From: Pseudoalteromonas luteoviolacea DSM 6061
Lineage (GTDB): Bacteria > Pseudomonadota > Gammaproteobacteria > Enterobacterales > Alteromonadaceae
Reading direction: 5' to 3'
Assembly: GCF_001625655.1 (NCBI RefSeq)
Contig: NZ_AUYB01000002.1
Coordinates: 1-54,113, forward strand
Length of the DNA stretch: 54,113 nucleotides
Shown here: piece after piece, positions 8,620 through 18,175 of the stretch
How the letters are laid out: each line of letters opens with the position of its first letter
Numbering within the stretch: the first letter of the stretch is position 1
The notes under the pieces: model-generated
The model's input: only the letters and a program-made list of their open reading frames with translations
Told to the model about the DNA's origin: nothing
Databases searched by the model: none
Program-made: the position numbers and the translations under genes

Positions 8620-11215
8620 ACCAACGCTCCATGATCTGCTTTATATCGGTCAGTCTTACTGGTTTGCACAAGAAATCATTCATCCCAATGGATGTGCACA
8701 TATCCTTCTCTCCCTGCATCACAGCGCCCGTGACAGCAATAATAGGCACTGGTGATTGCTCATTCTTCGCTTCTTCGGTTCGGATCTGCTTGGTCATCTC
8801 ATATCCGTCTACCTCTGGCATATGGCAATCTGTCAGAATGAGCTTGTAATTGTGGCTATACCAAAAGTTAAATCCTTCCGCGCCATTACTAGCAACATCA
8901 CAGTAAAAACCAAGTTTTTCAAGCTGGCTTTTGATCAGTTTTTGATTAAATGGATTATCTTCAACGAGTAAGATATCGTGTGTACATGACACAGCCTCAA
9001 TGCTGCTTTCTTGTTCTTCACTGTCAAAGGCGAAGTCATCGATGCTAAGCATCTCTTGCTGCTGTGCTTGGATTTGCGTGTAAAACTGATGAGCTGTGAT
9101 TGGTTGGTTTGCATACACCGCAAACTGGGGCAAAGACAAAGTGAACTGGCTGTGTATACCGCCATCAGTGTATATAACTAAGTTGGGAAGCTGCTCTATC
9201 TCGGTTAAATATTGAGACATCAATTCCAACTCGCTAGATAGGACCAGGTTCAATTTGGTATTTGAATTATGCCAATTGCTGTGGTGTTCAATATGCACTA
9301 CCTCAGTGACGTCATAAAGGGACTTTGCCAAATTCAGGATATGTTGATTGTCATGAGAAAGCGCTGCGACTACATAGCAAGTAAGTGGGGCCTTAGGTGG
9401 TGCTTCACGTTCACTAATATCTACCCAAAATGGCGCTTTTATCGTAAATTTACTCCCCTTGTGAAGCTCACTCTCAACAATAATCTGCCCCCCCATCATA
9501 TCAATGAGTTTTCCACAAATTGATAACCCTAAACCTGTGCCACCAAATTTACGTGTCGTTGACTTCTCAGCTTGCGTGAAAGGAGTGAAAAGCTTATTAA
9601 CGGTTTCTGGACTCATACCTACGCCGGTATCCGCAATACTGATGATAATTTCGCTTTGATAGATATTCAGTCTTTTATATTGAGCTGTGAGGGTGATTTC
9701 TTTTTGTTTGATACCATCGGTGTTTGTGAACTTAATCGCATTGCCAAGTATGTTTAATAAGATTTGCCTGAAGCGATTTTCATCACCTTTTAAAGGGGCT
9801 AGCATAGCTAATTGCTCATACACTTTGATACCAATACCTTTCTCTTTTGCAGAAGCACTAAACGTGCAAACTACATCAGATATCAAAGCTGGCAAGTCAA
9901 ATTCAACTGTTTCTAATTCTAATTTACCCGCTTCTATTTTGTTCAAATCGAGTAAATCATTCAAAATCGTTATCAAATGATTCGCTGAAGTCGAAGCGGT
10001 ATAAACCAAATCTTTTGACTCATTAGACAGCGTACAATGAGCCAACAAATCTAGTGCTCCAATAATCCCATTGAGCGGCGTTCTCAACTCGTGGCTGATC
10101 ATTGACAAAAATTCTGATTTGATTTTATTTGCACGTTCCGCTTTTTGAAGGGTGTTATGTAATTCAGCGGTGCGGTCGTTCACTCTAGACTCGAGCTCGG
10201 TATTAAGCTCCTTTAGCGCCTGCTGAGCCTGATGAATTTCAGTTTGATTAATACAAACACCATCAATTCTGCAGTGTTCCCCTTTGTAGTTCTCACCAAC
10301 TCGGCCCTGTGCAAACACGTAGATTACCTCACCATTTTTTAGCACACTACGGTAATGTTGTTTGAACTCGACGCCAGTTTTGAGGCTCTCATCCAGTGCA
10401 GCCAGCACCTTGGGCCTATCTTCGGGGTGCAATAGTTCAACCCACTTGTTTAAATCACCAATGTCTTTTGGATCTAACCCAAACATACTGTTAGCCAGCA
10501 TGTCCCATTTCCAGCGCCATAACTTGCCGGACTTAGTGGCTCTCCAAGTTCCTATTTTCCCAGCTTCAATGGCCAGTTGTTTACTTTCATCTGCATCATT
10601 CAGTGCAATTACGGTGTTTTTTTCTAATGTGCAATCTTGCAGTGTGCCGTTGATCCATTGAGATGTTTCGCACTGGGCTTTGCTACCTTTGAGCGAAAAC
10701 CAACGCTTTTGCCCACTGCTTCTCAGCCTAAATTCAAACTGTAGTGGCACTCCAAATTGCACATGGTTTTCAAAAAACAGAGGAAACAATGCGCGATCAT
10801 CTTTATGCACCAAACATAGAAGTTTGCGCCAAGTAATTTTGGCAACCCCTTCTACACCTGCAAACTGTTTTGAGAGATCAGATAAATACACATATTTTGA
10901 GTCTACGTTGTAGCGCCAAAGGCCAATGTTTGCACTGTCTATAGCGTCAGCTAAAAAACTGCCTTCATCAAAGATCGTACTACTATGTTGAAGTACAAAA
11001 GAATACCCTTCTGGGTTTGAATATTTAACCAGTTTGAAGTACTGAGTTTTGTAGCTGCCGATGGCACTATCTTGGTTATCTAATTGAAAATTAAGGAGAG
11101 CTTCAATGGACAAGTTTAAGACATTTTTACAGCCCAATAACTTTGATGCAGCAGGGCTGATAAACTTAATCAATAAGTCCTTGTCGGTCACGAGAAAGGG
11201 GATGTTGCCGTCCAT
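8603..11215 (-). CDS. Hybrid sensor histidine kinase (PAS-PAS-HisKA-HATPase-REC)
   Basis: 870 aa with no transmembrane segment, so a cytoplasmic sensor. An N-terminal PAS-like domain (1-85), two PAS/PAC units (about 90-200 and 212-325), a coiled-coil linker, HisKA with SMISHELRTPLNG (H375), HATPase with NILGNAIKFTN, ADTGVGM and GGTGLGLSI, then a degenerate receiver-like segment (about 620-730) and an intact receiver at 747-870 with D796 (LILTDCHMPEVDG). The architecture is BarA/ArcB-like. It heads an operon with HPt and a regulator whose genes overlap. The signal is unknown; the PAS domains could hold a ligand or cofactor. Confidence 0.93.
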   Translation of the reverse strand: MDGNIPFLVTDKDLLIKFISPAASKLLGCKNVLNLSIEALLNFQLDNQDSAIGSYKTQYFKLVKYSNPEGYSFVLQHSSTIFDEGSFLADAIDSANIGLWRYNVDSKYVYLSDLSKQFAGVEGVAKITWRKLLCLVHKDDRALFPLFFENHVQFGVPLQFEFRLRSSGQKRWFSLKGSKAQCETSQWINGTLQDCTLEKNTVIALNDADESKQLAIEAGKIGTWRATKSGKLWRWKWDMLANSMFGLDPKDIGDLNKWVELLHPEDRPKVLAALDESLKTGVEFKQHYRSVLKNGEVIYVFAQGRVGENYKGEHCRIDGVCINQTEIHQAQQALKELNTELESRVNDRTAELHNTLQKAERANKIKSEFLSMISHELRTPLNGIIGALDLLAHCTLSNESKDLVYTASTSANHLITILNDLLDLNKIEAGKLELETVEFDLPALISDVVCTFSASAKEKGIGIKVYEQLAMLAPLKGDENRFRQILLNILGNAIKFTNTDGIKQKEITLTAQYKRLNIYQSEIIISIADTGVGMSPETVNKLFTPFTQAEKSTTRKFGGTGLGLSICGKLIDMMGGQIIVESELHKGSKFTIKAPFWVDISEREAPPKAPLTCYVVAALSHDNQHILNLAKSLYDVTEVVHIEHHSNWHNSNTKLNLVLSSELELMSQYLTEIEQLPNLVIYTDGGIHSQFTLSLPQFAVYANQPITAHQFYTQIQAQQQEMLSIDDFAFDSEEQESSIEAVSCTHDILLVEDNPFNQKLIKSQLEKLGFYCDVASNGAEGFNFWYSHNYKLILTDCHMPEVDGYEMTKQIRTEEAKNEQSPVPIIAVTGAVMQGEKDMCTSIGMNDFLCKPVRLTDIKQIMERWYEYST

Positions 11216-11331
11216 ACACTTCCTTGCAGCGGTTCACTAGTAGCTAATTTTAACTATAGCAGCTATATGCCAGAAGGCATGGCGCAAGGCACTTACATGA
11301 ATGAACTTACAGCCCCAAGTTGTGCGTGATG

Positions 11332-12327
11332 TTAGTCGGCGAATGTAGGAGTGAGTATCAGCTTACCTAGCACCTTTCCACTTTGAATTTGTTCATGTGC
11401 TTTTGCTGCCTGTTCAAGTGGCATGGTCGAAAATACGGGTTGAAGTTTACCTTGTGCAAGCAACTCGTAAACATGCGCTAAAGAGTCCATAACAAGGGTA
11501 AAGTTACTAAAATAAGTGGCGTAAATCTCTGAATAGCTAATCGTGGGCGCTTTACTGAAATAATTGACGACTTCAGCTTGCATATTGGTTTCACCAACCC
11601 CGCCAAGAAAACCAAAAATGACGATATGCCCTAAAGTTGCGAGAACTTCTAAATCTTGCTTTATGGAATCTCCTGCAACAGGGTTAAAAACATAATCAAC
11701 CCCGTTGCCATCGGTCACTTCTTTGACTTGTTCTACCCAGTCTGTAGTAGAGTTAAATGCGTAGTCAGCACCGAGTTTAAGTGCTTGCGCCATTTTTTCA
11801 TCTTTTCTATCCAATGCAATAACCTTAATGCCAGCCGCTTTTGCAAGCTGGATCAGTGCAGTTCCAACTCCTCCAGTTGAGGCGTAGACTAGAGCAAATT
11901 TCCCTTGTTGAGCTCTGACAACGTTATGCAGCATATGATAAGCAGTAAAGTATGTAACTGGCATCGCTGCGGCTTCTGTCAGATCGGCTTCGTCACTTAA
12001 AATGATCAACTTGTCAGCATCAACAGCTGTGTACTGAGCGTACGTAGCAGCGCCAATTGCGCCTAAAAATGCGACTTTCTGACCCAGTTTTAATCCTGAC
12101 CCATTTGCGTCAATGACGGTGCCGCTCCCCTCCACACCAGATATAAAGGGTAAATCAGGCACCATACCTGGCGGCATATTGCCTTCGCGGATAACGGTAT
12201 CAATAAAGTTTACCGGTGCAGCGGCTACTTTAATCAAAACTTGCCCACTCTGAAGTGCTGGAGCTTCAACATCTTTATATCGAAGTTGCTCACTACCACC
12301 GGTTTGCTCTAATAAAATCGCTTTCAT
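11332..12327 (-). CDS. Quinone oxidoreductase/zinc-type alcohol dehydrogenase-like protein (MDR family)
   Basis: 331 aa medium-chain dehydrogenase/reductase. The GroES-like half occupies residues 1-120 (EQTGGSEQLRYKDVEAP, GVEGSGTV); the Rossmann half has YASTGGVGTALIQLAKAAG near residue 155. It lacks the structural-zinc cysteine cluster, so it resembles NADPH:quinone reductase (QOR) rather than true alcohol dehydrogenase. RBS GGGAGC precedes the ATG. It is divergent from a LysR gene over a 145-bp gap with a perfect short palindrome, so probably LysR-controlled. Confidence 0.9.
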   Translation of the reverse strand: MKAILLEQTGGSEQLRYKDVEAPALQSGQVLIKVAAAPVNFIDTVIREGNMPPGMVPDLPFISGVEGSGTVIDANGSGLKLGQKVAFLGAIGAATYAQYTAVDADKLIILSDEADLTEAAAMPVTYFTAYHMLHNVVRAQQGKFALVYASTGGVGTALIQLAKAAGIKVIALDRKDEKMAQALKLGADYAFNSTTDWVEQVKEVTDGNGVDYVFNPVAGDSIKQDLEVLATLGHIVIFGFLGGVGETNMQAEVVNYFSKAPTISYSEIYATYFSNFTLVMDSLAHVYELLAQGKLQPVFSTMPLEQAAKAHEQIQSGKVLGKLILTPTFAD

Positions 12328-12423
12328 GTTCTTGCTCCCGTGTTTGGACGTTATTCGTGTTGGTATGAACCGTACTTTAGCGAGCCTGAGACGATATAAA
12401 AATCAGCAATAATGGACTTATCA

Positions 12424-12439
12424 ATCCCAAAAGTGGGAT
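12424..12439. promoter_or_regulatory. LysR-type palindrome ATCCCA-N4-TGGGAT
   Basis: A perfect inverted repeat, ATCCCAAAAGTGGGAT, lies 34 bp before the LysR start in the divergent gap with the quinone oxidoreductase. Similar TGGGAT/ATCCCA half sites occur in the 3376-3412 gap of another LysR pair. Binding is inferred. Confidence 0.55.
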
Positions 12440-12472
12440 AATAAAGATTCCTACACTTATTCGAGCAAGATA

Positions 12473-13369
12473 ATGAAGCGTGTACTTGACGACCTAAACC
12501 TCTTTTGTAAAGTAGTCGAATTAGGCAGCTTAAAAGCCGCATCTTCTAAAACTGGGGTGCCACATAGTACCGTCAGTAGGCGAATTGAAGCGCTTGAACG
12601 TGCGCTCGGTTTAGTGCTACTACAAAGAACCACAAGAGAAATAAAAGTCACGCCACGAGGGAAGGAGTTGTATCTTGATTGTGCACCTCTTTTCAGTAAC
12701 CTCAATGATTCGATTGCGCTTGCAGAAGATGCAGAGGCAAAATTTAAAGGCACACTGAATGTATCTATGCCCGTGCGAGCTGGCATTGACTTTCTTGGCA
12801 GTTGGCTCATCGATTTTGCCACAGAGCATCCAGATTTAAAGCTCAATGTCACGCTTTCAAACACCAATAAAAACCTTTTAAAAGACGATATTGACCTCGC
12901 TTTTCGCGTCGGTCCATTGCTTGACTCCTCTGCCGTAGCATTGCATTTATGGGATATTCCTTATTCGGTTTGCGCACACCCAGCATATTTAAAAAAGTAT
13001 GGCCTAGTGCAAAATACAATTACTATTCAACAGATAGCCTCTTTGCCCTGTGTGATTTCGCATCCTGCCAAGAAGTGGACCTTTTTAGATGCTGCTAATA
13101 CCGAAGTCACGCTATCCCCACAAGAAAGTCTCGCTGTTGATGATCTTGGGCTTGCACAACATGCAGCCATGACAACGCATTATATGGCAATGCTGCCTAA
13201 TACCATGGTGACAAATGAACTGGTTACATTAAAAGTGTCTGGGTTGCGCCCTCGTAAGCGAGTGATGTACGCCTACTATTTTGGCAAAAGGCATGTTCAA
13301 AGCCAAATAAAGCAACTTGTAAACTACATAAAAGGTAGGTTTGAAGTAGACATGCAGGCCCGATTGTAA
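12473..13369 (+). CDS. LysR-family transcriptional regulator
   Basis: 298 aa. LysR helix-turn-helix at residues about 5-65 (SLKAASSKTGVPHSTVSRRI, then LQRTTREIKVTPRG) and a CrgA-like effector-binding domain. It is divergent from the quinone oxidoreductase gene and ends 21 bp before the end of the convergent kelch gene. The pairing makes the oxidoreductase its likely target. Confidence 0.9.
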   Translation: MKRVLDDLNLFCKVVELGSLKAASSKTGVPHSTVSRRIEALERALGLVLLQRTTREIKVTPRGKELYLDCAPLFSNLNDSIALAEDAEAKFKGTLNVSMPVRAGIDFLGSWLIDFATEHPDLKLNVTLSNTNKNLLKDDIDLAFRVGPLLDSSAVALHLWDIPYSVCAHPAYLKKYGLVQNTITIQQIASLPCVISHPAKKWTFLDAANTEVTLSPQESLAVDDLGLAQHAAMTTHYMAMLPNTMVTNELVTLKVSGLRPRKRVMYAYYFGKRHVQSQIKQLVNYIKGRFEVDMQARL

Positions 13370-13390
13370 CGAGCCACATGATTAACCTGT

Positions 13391-14449
13391 TTATTGTGGT
13401 TTTTGTCCTTCAATAGATATGACTGAGGATAAGGGCTGCTGAGGACCAACCTTCTCTGCACCACCAATAATATATAAGGTGTTATTTAAAGTGACCATGC
13501 CATGGCCATGTCTAGGTGTTGGCATGTCAGGTAGCGCTTCCCAGCTATCAGTTTGTGGGTCGTAACTCCACACCTGTTTGAATGCCTGTCCTGCTTTCCA
13601 GTTATTTTTTGGACCAAACACCTCTCCGCCAGTAACAATTATTTTGCCATTCAATACGCTCGCGGAAAGCCCACCAGCAGCAACGGGTAAGGGTGCTAAA
13701 GAAGCCCAGCTGCCCTTTTTACTATCGTATACCTCAACATCTTGTAAATTTGCACTATTTTCACCAGATGTGCGCCCGCCAATCACGTAAATTTTGTCGC
13801 CTATTACTGCACTGGCAGCAGAGTTTCTAACAATTTTTGCAGGTTTTGCCTTACGCCAGTATGCATTGTTTACCAAAACAAAATGTGCGTCACTATCGAC
13901 ATTTTTGCCTGTTTTTTTAGAAATGGTTTTACCACCAATTACATGGATATTTTTGCCAACATTAGCATACACTGACTCAGCCAGAGGGATCGGTAATGAA
14001 GGGCCTTTTCGCCATTCTCTGAAGGTGCCGTCTAACCTGTACACTGAACGCTGAATCTGCCACGCACTGCCTTTCTCACCAGCAAAGCCACCAATTCCAT
14101 AAACGTAATGCCGGTTGCTAACCATCCCTAAATGATGCCTAGGCTCTGGTAATGACGGTTTTTTTTGCCACCGTCCAGTCGGTGGATTTAATAGGTACAC
14201 TGAAGTGCTTGGGCCAAGCCCAAAAAATGATGGAGAGTCTGAGGGAGTAAACCCTCCTCCAACAACAATTCGCTCTTTAAAAACTGCTGGGTAAATCTCC
14301 TGCATCGCAATCGGTAACTCAGGAGCTTTATGCCAAGTAACTTTATCGCTTATAACTTGCGCTTCGACAGACTCAATTGATGCAGCCCAAGCGCTGAATA
14401 AAACAAAGCTCAAAGCAACCATAGCGGATTTAGCAGTGGGAAAGTGCAT
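13391..14449 (-). CDS. Exported kelch-repeat beta-propeller protein
   Basis: 352 aa with a signal peptide ending near residue 30 (SAWAASIESVEA). About five kelch blades are visible by repeated GG followed by a spaced W (VVGGGFTPS, YGIGGFAGEKG, HVIGGKTISK, YVIGGRTSG, IVTGGEVFG, YIIGGAEKV). The layout resembles periplasmic NanM/YjhT-type propellers, but no sialic-acid genes are nearby, so mutarotase activity is only a possibility. RBS AAGGAG precedes the start. Transcribed alone. Confidence 0.82.
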   Translation of the reverse strand: MHFPTAKSAMVALSFVLFSAWAASIESVEAQVISDKVTWHKAPELPIAMQEIYPAVFKERIVVGGGFTPSDSPSFFGLGPSTSVYLLNPPTGRWQKKPSLPEPRHHLGMVSNRHYVYGIGGFAGEKGSAWQIQRSVYRLDGTFREWRKGPSLPIPLAESVYANVGKNIHVIGGKTISKKTGKNVDSDAHFVLVNNAYWRKAKPAKIVRNSAASAVIGDKIYVIGGRTSGENSANLQDVEVYDSKKGSWASLAPLPVAAGGLSASVLNGKIIVTGGEVFGPKNNWKAGQAFKQVWSYDPQTDSWEALPDMPTPRHGHGMVTLNNTLYIIGGAEKVGPQQPLSSVISIEGQKPQ

Positions 14450-14763
14450 TTATGCTCCTTAGTGTTATGCCCAAAGAATGATACAGTCGAAATTGGCAAC
14501 AAGATCAATCTATAGCCACAAATTAAGACGACCAATCTATGCATTAATCAATAACATACCTTTGACCATAGTGGATAAAAATACGTCCAGCTACTAAATT
14601 AAACCGCTAAAATGCAAATTCTCTGCTTTCATGCGTAAACTCTTGATGGAAATAGTGGAAGCAAACTCAGGTGCAGCCTAGAAATTAAAGAAGTAACGCA
14701 GAGTTTCGAGCATTCATTAGACATAGAGCTGGTTAGCTAAACACCAGCTCTGGTTTGTATAGG
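14450..14763. other. Intergenic region, no gene seen
   Basis: 314 bp upstream of the kelch gene and downstream of the FeoB-like gene. I see no open frame with coding character and no clear hairpin. It probably contains the kelch promoter. Confidence 0.6.
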
Positions 14764-16452
14764 TTATATCGAAAATAAAAGGGGTGCGCCCCAAGACAAT
14801 ACCATCGTAAAAGAGAGCGCCCAGAAAATTTGACGTATCGCTAGCCGCGATGCATAACCAACACTCATTTCACGAACAATAGTAAGCAGTGAGACCACGC
14901 AGGGTAACATCACCCCGGCTAGATAGACGGCACAAAGCAGCTGCATATCGGTTATTTCGAGCAACTTGAGCCCTTGAGTTGTGCTATCTATCAACCCAAT
15001 CGCCAATCCATCTTTTCTAATTGCACCTAAAATAACGGCGATTGCAGCACCTTCGGGTAAGTTAACCGCAGACATTAATGGTGAGACGGTAGCAATCAAT
15101 GTTTCAATAGCCCCTAACCATTCCAATAAACCGACCAGTAAACAAATCCCAATAAAAAGAGGAAATGCAGTGGAAAAAAATGATTTCATCACACTCTTCA
15201 TTTCTGATATTGCAAACCGCCAATTGGGTGGCTGTAAAAAGCCGCGGCTCAATAAGTTGTATGATGCAGCAGCAGCCCTTTGTTGTTTTGTAGTAGTTAT
15301 TAACAAGTAAATACACGTTGTTACCGCTAATATTATTAAATATGGCAGGGTCAAGTACGGCTTGCCTGCTGCAGAAAAGACCGCAACTGTAGCAGGCAAT
15401 TGATATGAGCAAGCAGAGCCAAATGAAATTGCAGAGATACAACTTCCTCTTGTGCAACAAGAGCAATTTCTAGTTTGGATAATTGCTGGAACATTACATC
15501 CAAAGCCCATGATAACGCGCACTAAATCTCTACCGCTTAGGCCGATTTTGTGCATAAACGGGTCTAGGCGATAGGATAATCTATCAATAAGCCCTGTTGT
15601 TTTGTAAATTGAAATAATAGCGGAAAATACAATAACTGTAGGTAGAGCATACAGTATTAAAAATGGCAGCATTGATATTAAGCCATAATCTCCAATCAAC
15701 ATGTGATCAACTGGTGAAGGCAAAGCGCTCAACATCTCTTTAATCGAATTCACTGGCGATTCTACATGGGGATAGAGTAAATCAGCAAAGGCATTCGCGT
15801 TAGTTACAGCGAGCCAAGCCGGTAACACTAATAAGAAAAAGGATAACAAAGGCCCAAGATAGTCAGACTCAAAAAACAAACGCTTGGGTTTAACTGACCA
15901 GTTTGCGGTGATTTCTGGGGTCTTTGTTGGAAATTTTGCTGGACGTTCAAGTGCCAACTCTATTTGCGCCAGTTGTTCTGATGTTATATGGCGATTATCG
16001 ATAGTGATCCACGCTAAATTAGTCTGCGCTCGTAACTTTGCCAATTCGCGTTGCACGTCAATGCGATGCTTAACTTTGTCCCAATAAGTAATAATAATAA
16101 CGCCACTACGCCCTTGCACCATTTCCCACAAATCACTCAGGTCAGTAGGCAATTCGGTCGATTTGAGTGTCAGAATGACGTGTTCACTGGCTTTTAAACG
16201 TCGTAATACTTGCGAAGTAACGACACTATCCATGCGCGTTTGGATCCCTGGCGTATCAGTGATCACCTGGCCATTCCAAACGTATTCTTGGCAAAATAGC
16301 GAGCTACCTTGTAAGTTACTGCTGCCTGCCCGCTTACCTGTTAAGTTCTCAGTAAGTGCAGTCTTACCAACGCTTTCTTTACCGATTAATAGCCACTTAC
16401 TTTTTCTTTTAGGCTCTGGGTAAAAAGTTTGTACATCAATACATTGCTCCAT
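14764..16452 (-). CDS. Divergent FeoB-like GTPase/permease with Cys-rich core
   Basis: 562 aa from the ATG at 16452, which overlaps the stop of the upstream gene as TAATG and has AGGAG 11 nt before it. The N-terminal G domain has P-loop GKESVGKT (24-31), DTPG for G3, and a non-canonical TYWDK at G4. About nine membrane segments follow, with two FeoB-type Gate regions; the first holds MGFGCNVPAI as in FeoB but continues TRNCSCCTRGSC, far richer in cysteine than usual FeoB. No FeoA or FeoC is present and it is shorter than FeoB (about 770 aa). Likely a metal permease of the inner membrane; whether the ion is Fe(II) is uncertain because of the thiol-rich gate and the flavoprotein partner. Confidence 0.8.
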   Translation of the reverse strand: MEQCIDVQTFYPEPKRKSKWLLIGKESVGKTALTENLTGKRAGSSNLQGSSLFCQEYVWNGQVITDTPGIQTRMDSVVTSQVLRRLKASEHVILTLKSTELPTDLSDLWEMVQGRSGVIIITYWDKVKHRIDVQRELAKLRAQTNLAWITIDNRHITSEQLAQIELALERPAKFPTKTPEITANWSVKPKRLFFESDYLGPLLSFFLLVLPAWLAVTNANAFADLLYPHVESPVNSIKEMLSALPSPVDHMLIGDYGLISMLPFLILYALPTVIVFSAIISIYKTTGLIDRLSYRLDPFMHKIGLSGRDLVRVIMGFGCNVPAIIQTRNCSCCTRGSCISAISFGSACSYQLPATVAVFSAAGKPYLTLPYLIILAVTTCIYLLITTTKQQRAAAASYNLLSRGFLQPPNWRFAISEMKSVMKSFFSTAFPLFIGICLLVGLLEWLGAIETLIATVSPLMSAVNLPEGAAIAVILGAIRKDGLAIGLIDSTTQGLKLLEITDMQLLCAVYLAGVMLPCVVSLLTIVREMSVGYASRLAIRQIFWALSFTMVLSWGAPLLFSI

Positions 16453-17591
16453 TAGCAAAAGCACTCCTGCTCTTTGCAACAGTCTAGCTCTTGTAACAAC
16501 ATACCTGCTTGCTGATAGTGTTTAAAAATGGACGTATCTAACTCCAGTTCCCCCGCAATTACAGCACAGGGAGCCGCAAACCGCCCCCTAAACTTATAGA
16601 TAAAGCAAAGTAGTGTGGGATCATGATATAAACGAGGGCCAGCGAGAAATACATTGCGTATTTTCGTTGACTCGTCAAACGGGCTTACCCAAGGGTAGCC
16701 ATTGTCTTGATATACAAAAAAGTCGGTGACTGGACCCAGATCAATGTCAAACCCGGTACAGTTGATAGGCGGATATTGCGAGAAAACTTCTTTGCCATCT
16801 GTTGATTGCACAACATACCCATCTCCTTGCTTAAAAACGTTGCTTACTTCAAAGTTGTCATCATATTCCACACCTTCAGCATTAGACATATTAGATAAAC
16901 GCTCAGCAGTGTAAGGAGATAAAACCCTGCTCGGATCAAAAGTATCTTGCTCTTCTCCATTTAGGTCTAATAACGTGACTTCATTGCCATTATTAACTAA
17001 GTTAAATGCAGCATCTACACCGCTTTCATAACCCCCAATAACAACATAACGGCCCTTTTCCAGTGTTTTCCACTCCTTGACCATAGAGTTGTGTGTACAA
17101 AGATCTGCACCTGTAAATCCGGTGGTATTTGGAGATTGAAATTCTCCACCAGCCCAAATTAAAAACTTACAATGTATTGTGAAATCGCCCGCGACTAACT
17201 CGAATCCCTTTCCTGGCCCGCGAGAAATCACGGTCTCTAGCTCAGTGTGAGTCGTCACTTGGATCTTGTAATGGTTTACAACCATTGAAAGATACTTGGC
17301 ATATTCCTCACCGCTTAAATGCTCTTTGCCCGCATTGAACGCAGGTGATGTATCTGGTGTAATCGCATTCAAATCTGTTTGGTGGTATCCATTACTGGGA
17401 AATGAGGGAGTAATTAATCGCATGTCTTTTGGCCAACGTAAAAATGACTCTCCAACTTCACCCCGCTCCAATACAATAAGCTCTTGATCTTCAATACCCA
17501 TTTGCTTCAAAAGCGCGGCACAACCCAACCCAGCAGGACCAGCACCCACTATTACGACTTCTGTTTTTGTTATTTGCTTTTCATTCGACAT
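16452..17591 (-). CDS. FAD/NAD(P)-dependent oxidoreductase with Cys-rich C-terminal tail
   Basis: 379 aa from the ATG at 17591; a TTG 12 nt upstream in frame is possible but less likely. N-terminal FAD motif VVIVGAGPAGLGCAALLK and a second Rossmann motif YVVIGGYESGVDAAF near residue 180 put it in the Pyr_redox_3/YpdA/FMO-like group. The last residues read DCCKEQECFC, five cysteines in ten positions, which looks like a soft-metal or disulfide site. The stop overlaps the start of the FeoB-like gene, so the two are translationally coupled and probably act together. An inverted repeat sits 12 bp upstream of the start. Confidence 0.82.
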   Translation of the reverse strand: MSNEKQITKTEVVIVGAGPAGLGCAALLKQMGIEDQELIVLERGEVGESFLRWPKDMRLITPSFPSNGYHQTDLNAITPDTSPAFNAGKEHLSGEEYAKYLSMVVNHYKIQVTTHTELETVISRGPGKGFELVAGDFTIHCKFLIWAGGEFQSPNTTGFTGADLCTHNSMVKEWKTLEKGRYVVIGGYESGVDAAFNLVNNGNEVTLLDLNGEEQDTFDPSRVLSPYTAERLSNMSNAEGVEYDDNFEVSNVFKQGDGYVVQSTDGKEVFSQYPPINCTGFDIDLGPVTDFFVYQDNGYPWVSPFDESTKIRNVFLAGPRLYHDPTLLCFIYKFRGRFAAPCAVIAGELELDTSIFKHYQQAGMLLQELDCCKEQECFC

Positions 17592-17602
17592 CTCTACACC
17601 CA

Positions 17603-17630
17603 ATATTGATACAATATATCATATCAATAT
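17603..17630. promoter_or_regulatory. Inverted repeat upstream of the flavoprotein/FeoB-like operon
   Basis: Perfect 9-nt arms ATATTGATA and TATCAATAT separated by 10 nt, starting 12 bp upstream of the flavoprotein ATG. The dyad shape and position suit a metal-responsive repressor (for example ArsR/SmtB-like), but no regulator gene is adjacent; this is inference. Confidence 0.55.
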
Positions 17631-17633
17631 ACA

Positions 17634-18116
17634 CGAGTAAGAATGAGAATTCATTGCATTAAGTACGCATTATTTACAGATAGAAGATTATTTTGAAGCA
17701 AGCCTCTGCTAGATTGGCAATGCACTAAAGAGAGAGCTTTACGGAGTTTGCCACAACCACAACATCTTATTACCTTCAAACCCGTCACTCTAATAACGAT
17801 TACTTATAAGATGGATGTTGTTACCCAAACGGCCCAGATTTCGACGCAGGCAAGGCTAATATATGGGCCTGTCATGCTTTAATCGCTTGCTTCACGGTCA
17901 ACAATTTGTTGGCCATACTTGCGCACTGAAATTCTTTAAAAGCTCACTCTATACAAAACCCTGAGTAAACAAAGGTCATCTATTCGATTACAACACCTCA
18001 AACGCAGTGGCTCTAAAGGATGCTAAACGCAAAGCATGGACGATGCCCGTTTACAAATGAGGTTCACAAATGTCGCTTTTTAAGCTCTTGTCACAGTAAA
18101 GTGCCTTGTGCAATAA
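17634..18116. other. Intergenic region, no gene seen
   Basis: About 480 bp between the flavoprotein operon promoter and the end of the TonB-domain lipoprotein gene. No frame shows coding character over useful length, and I see no repeat family in it. It could hold eroded sequence. Confidence 0.55.
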
Positions 18117-18158
18117 AGGGTAAGCCAAATTTGAATAACCCAAGGGTTTGCTTACCCT
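18117..18158 (-). terminator. Possible terminator hairpin
   Basis: AGGGTAAGCCAAA pairs with TTTGCTTACCCT (one bulge) across a 17-nt loop, 18 bp past the stop of the lipoprotein gene. It has only a weak T tract on the minus strand. Confidence 0.45.
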
Positions 18159-18175
18159 GTGTAACATGCTTGATG

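Noticed and set aside
14764..16452. Calling the permease true FeoB
   Set aside because: The G4 motif, shorter length, Cys-rich gate and lack of feoA argue for a divergent relative, so no gene symbol was given.
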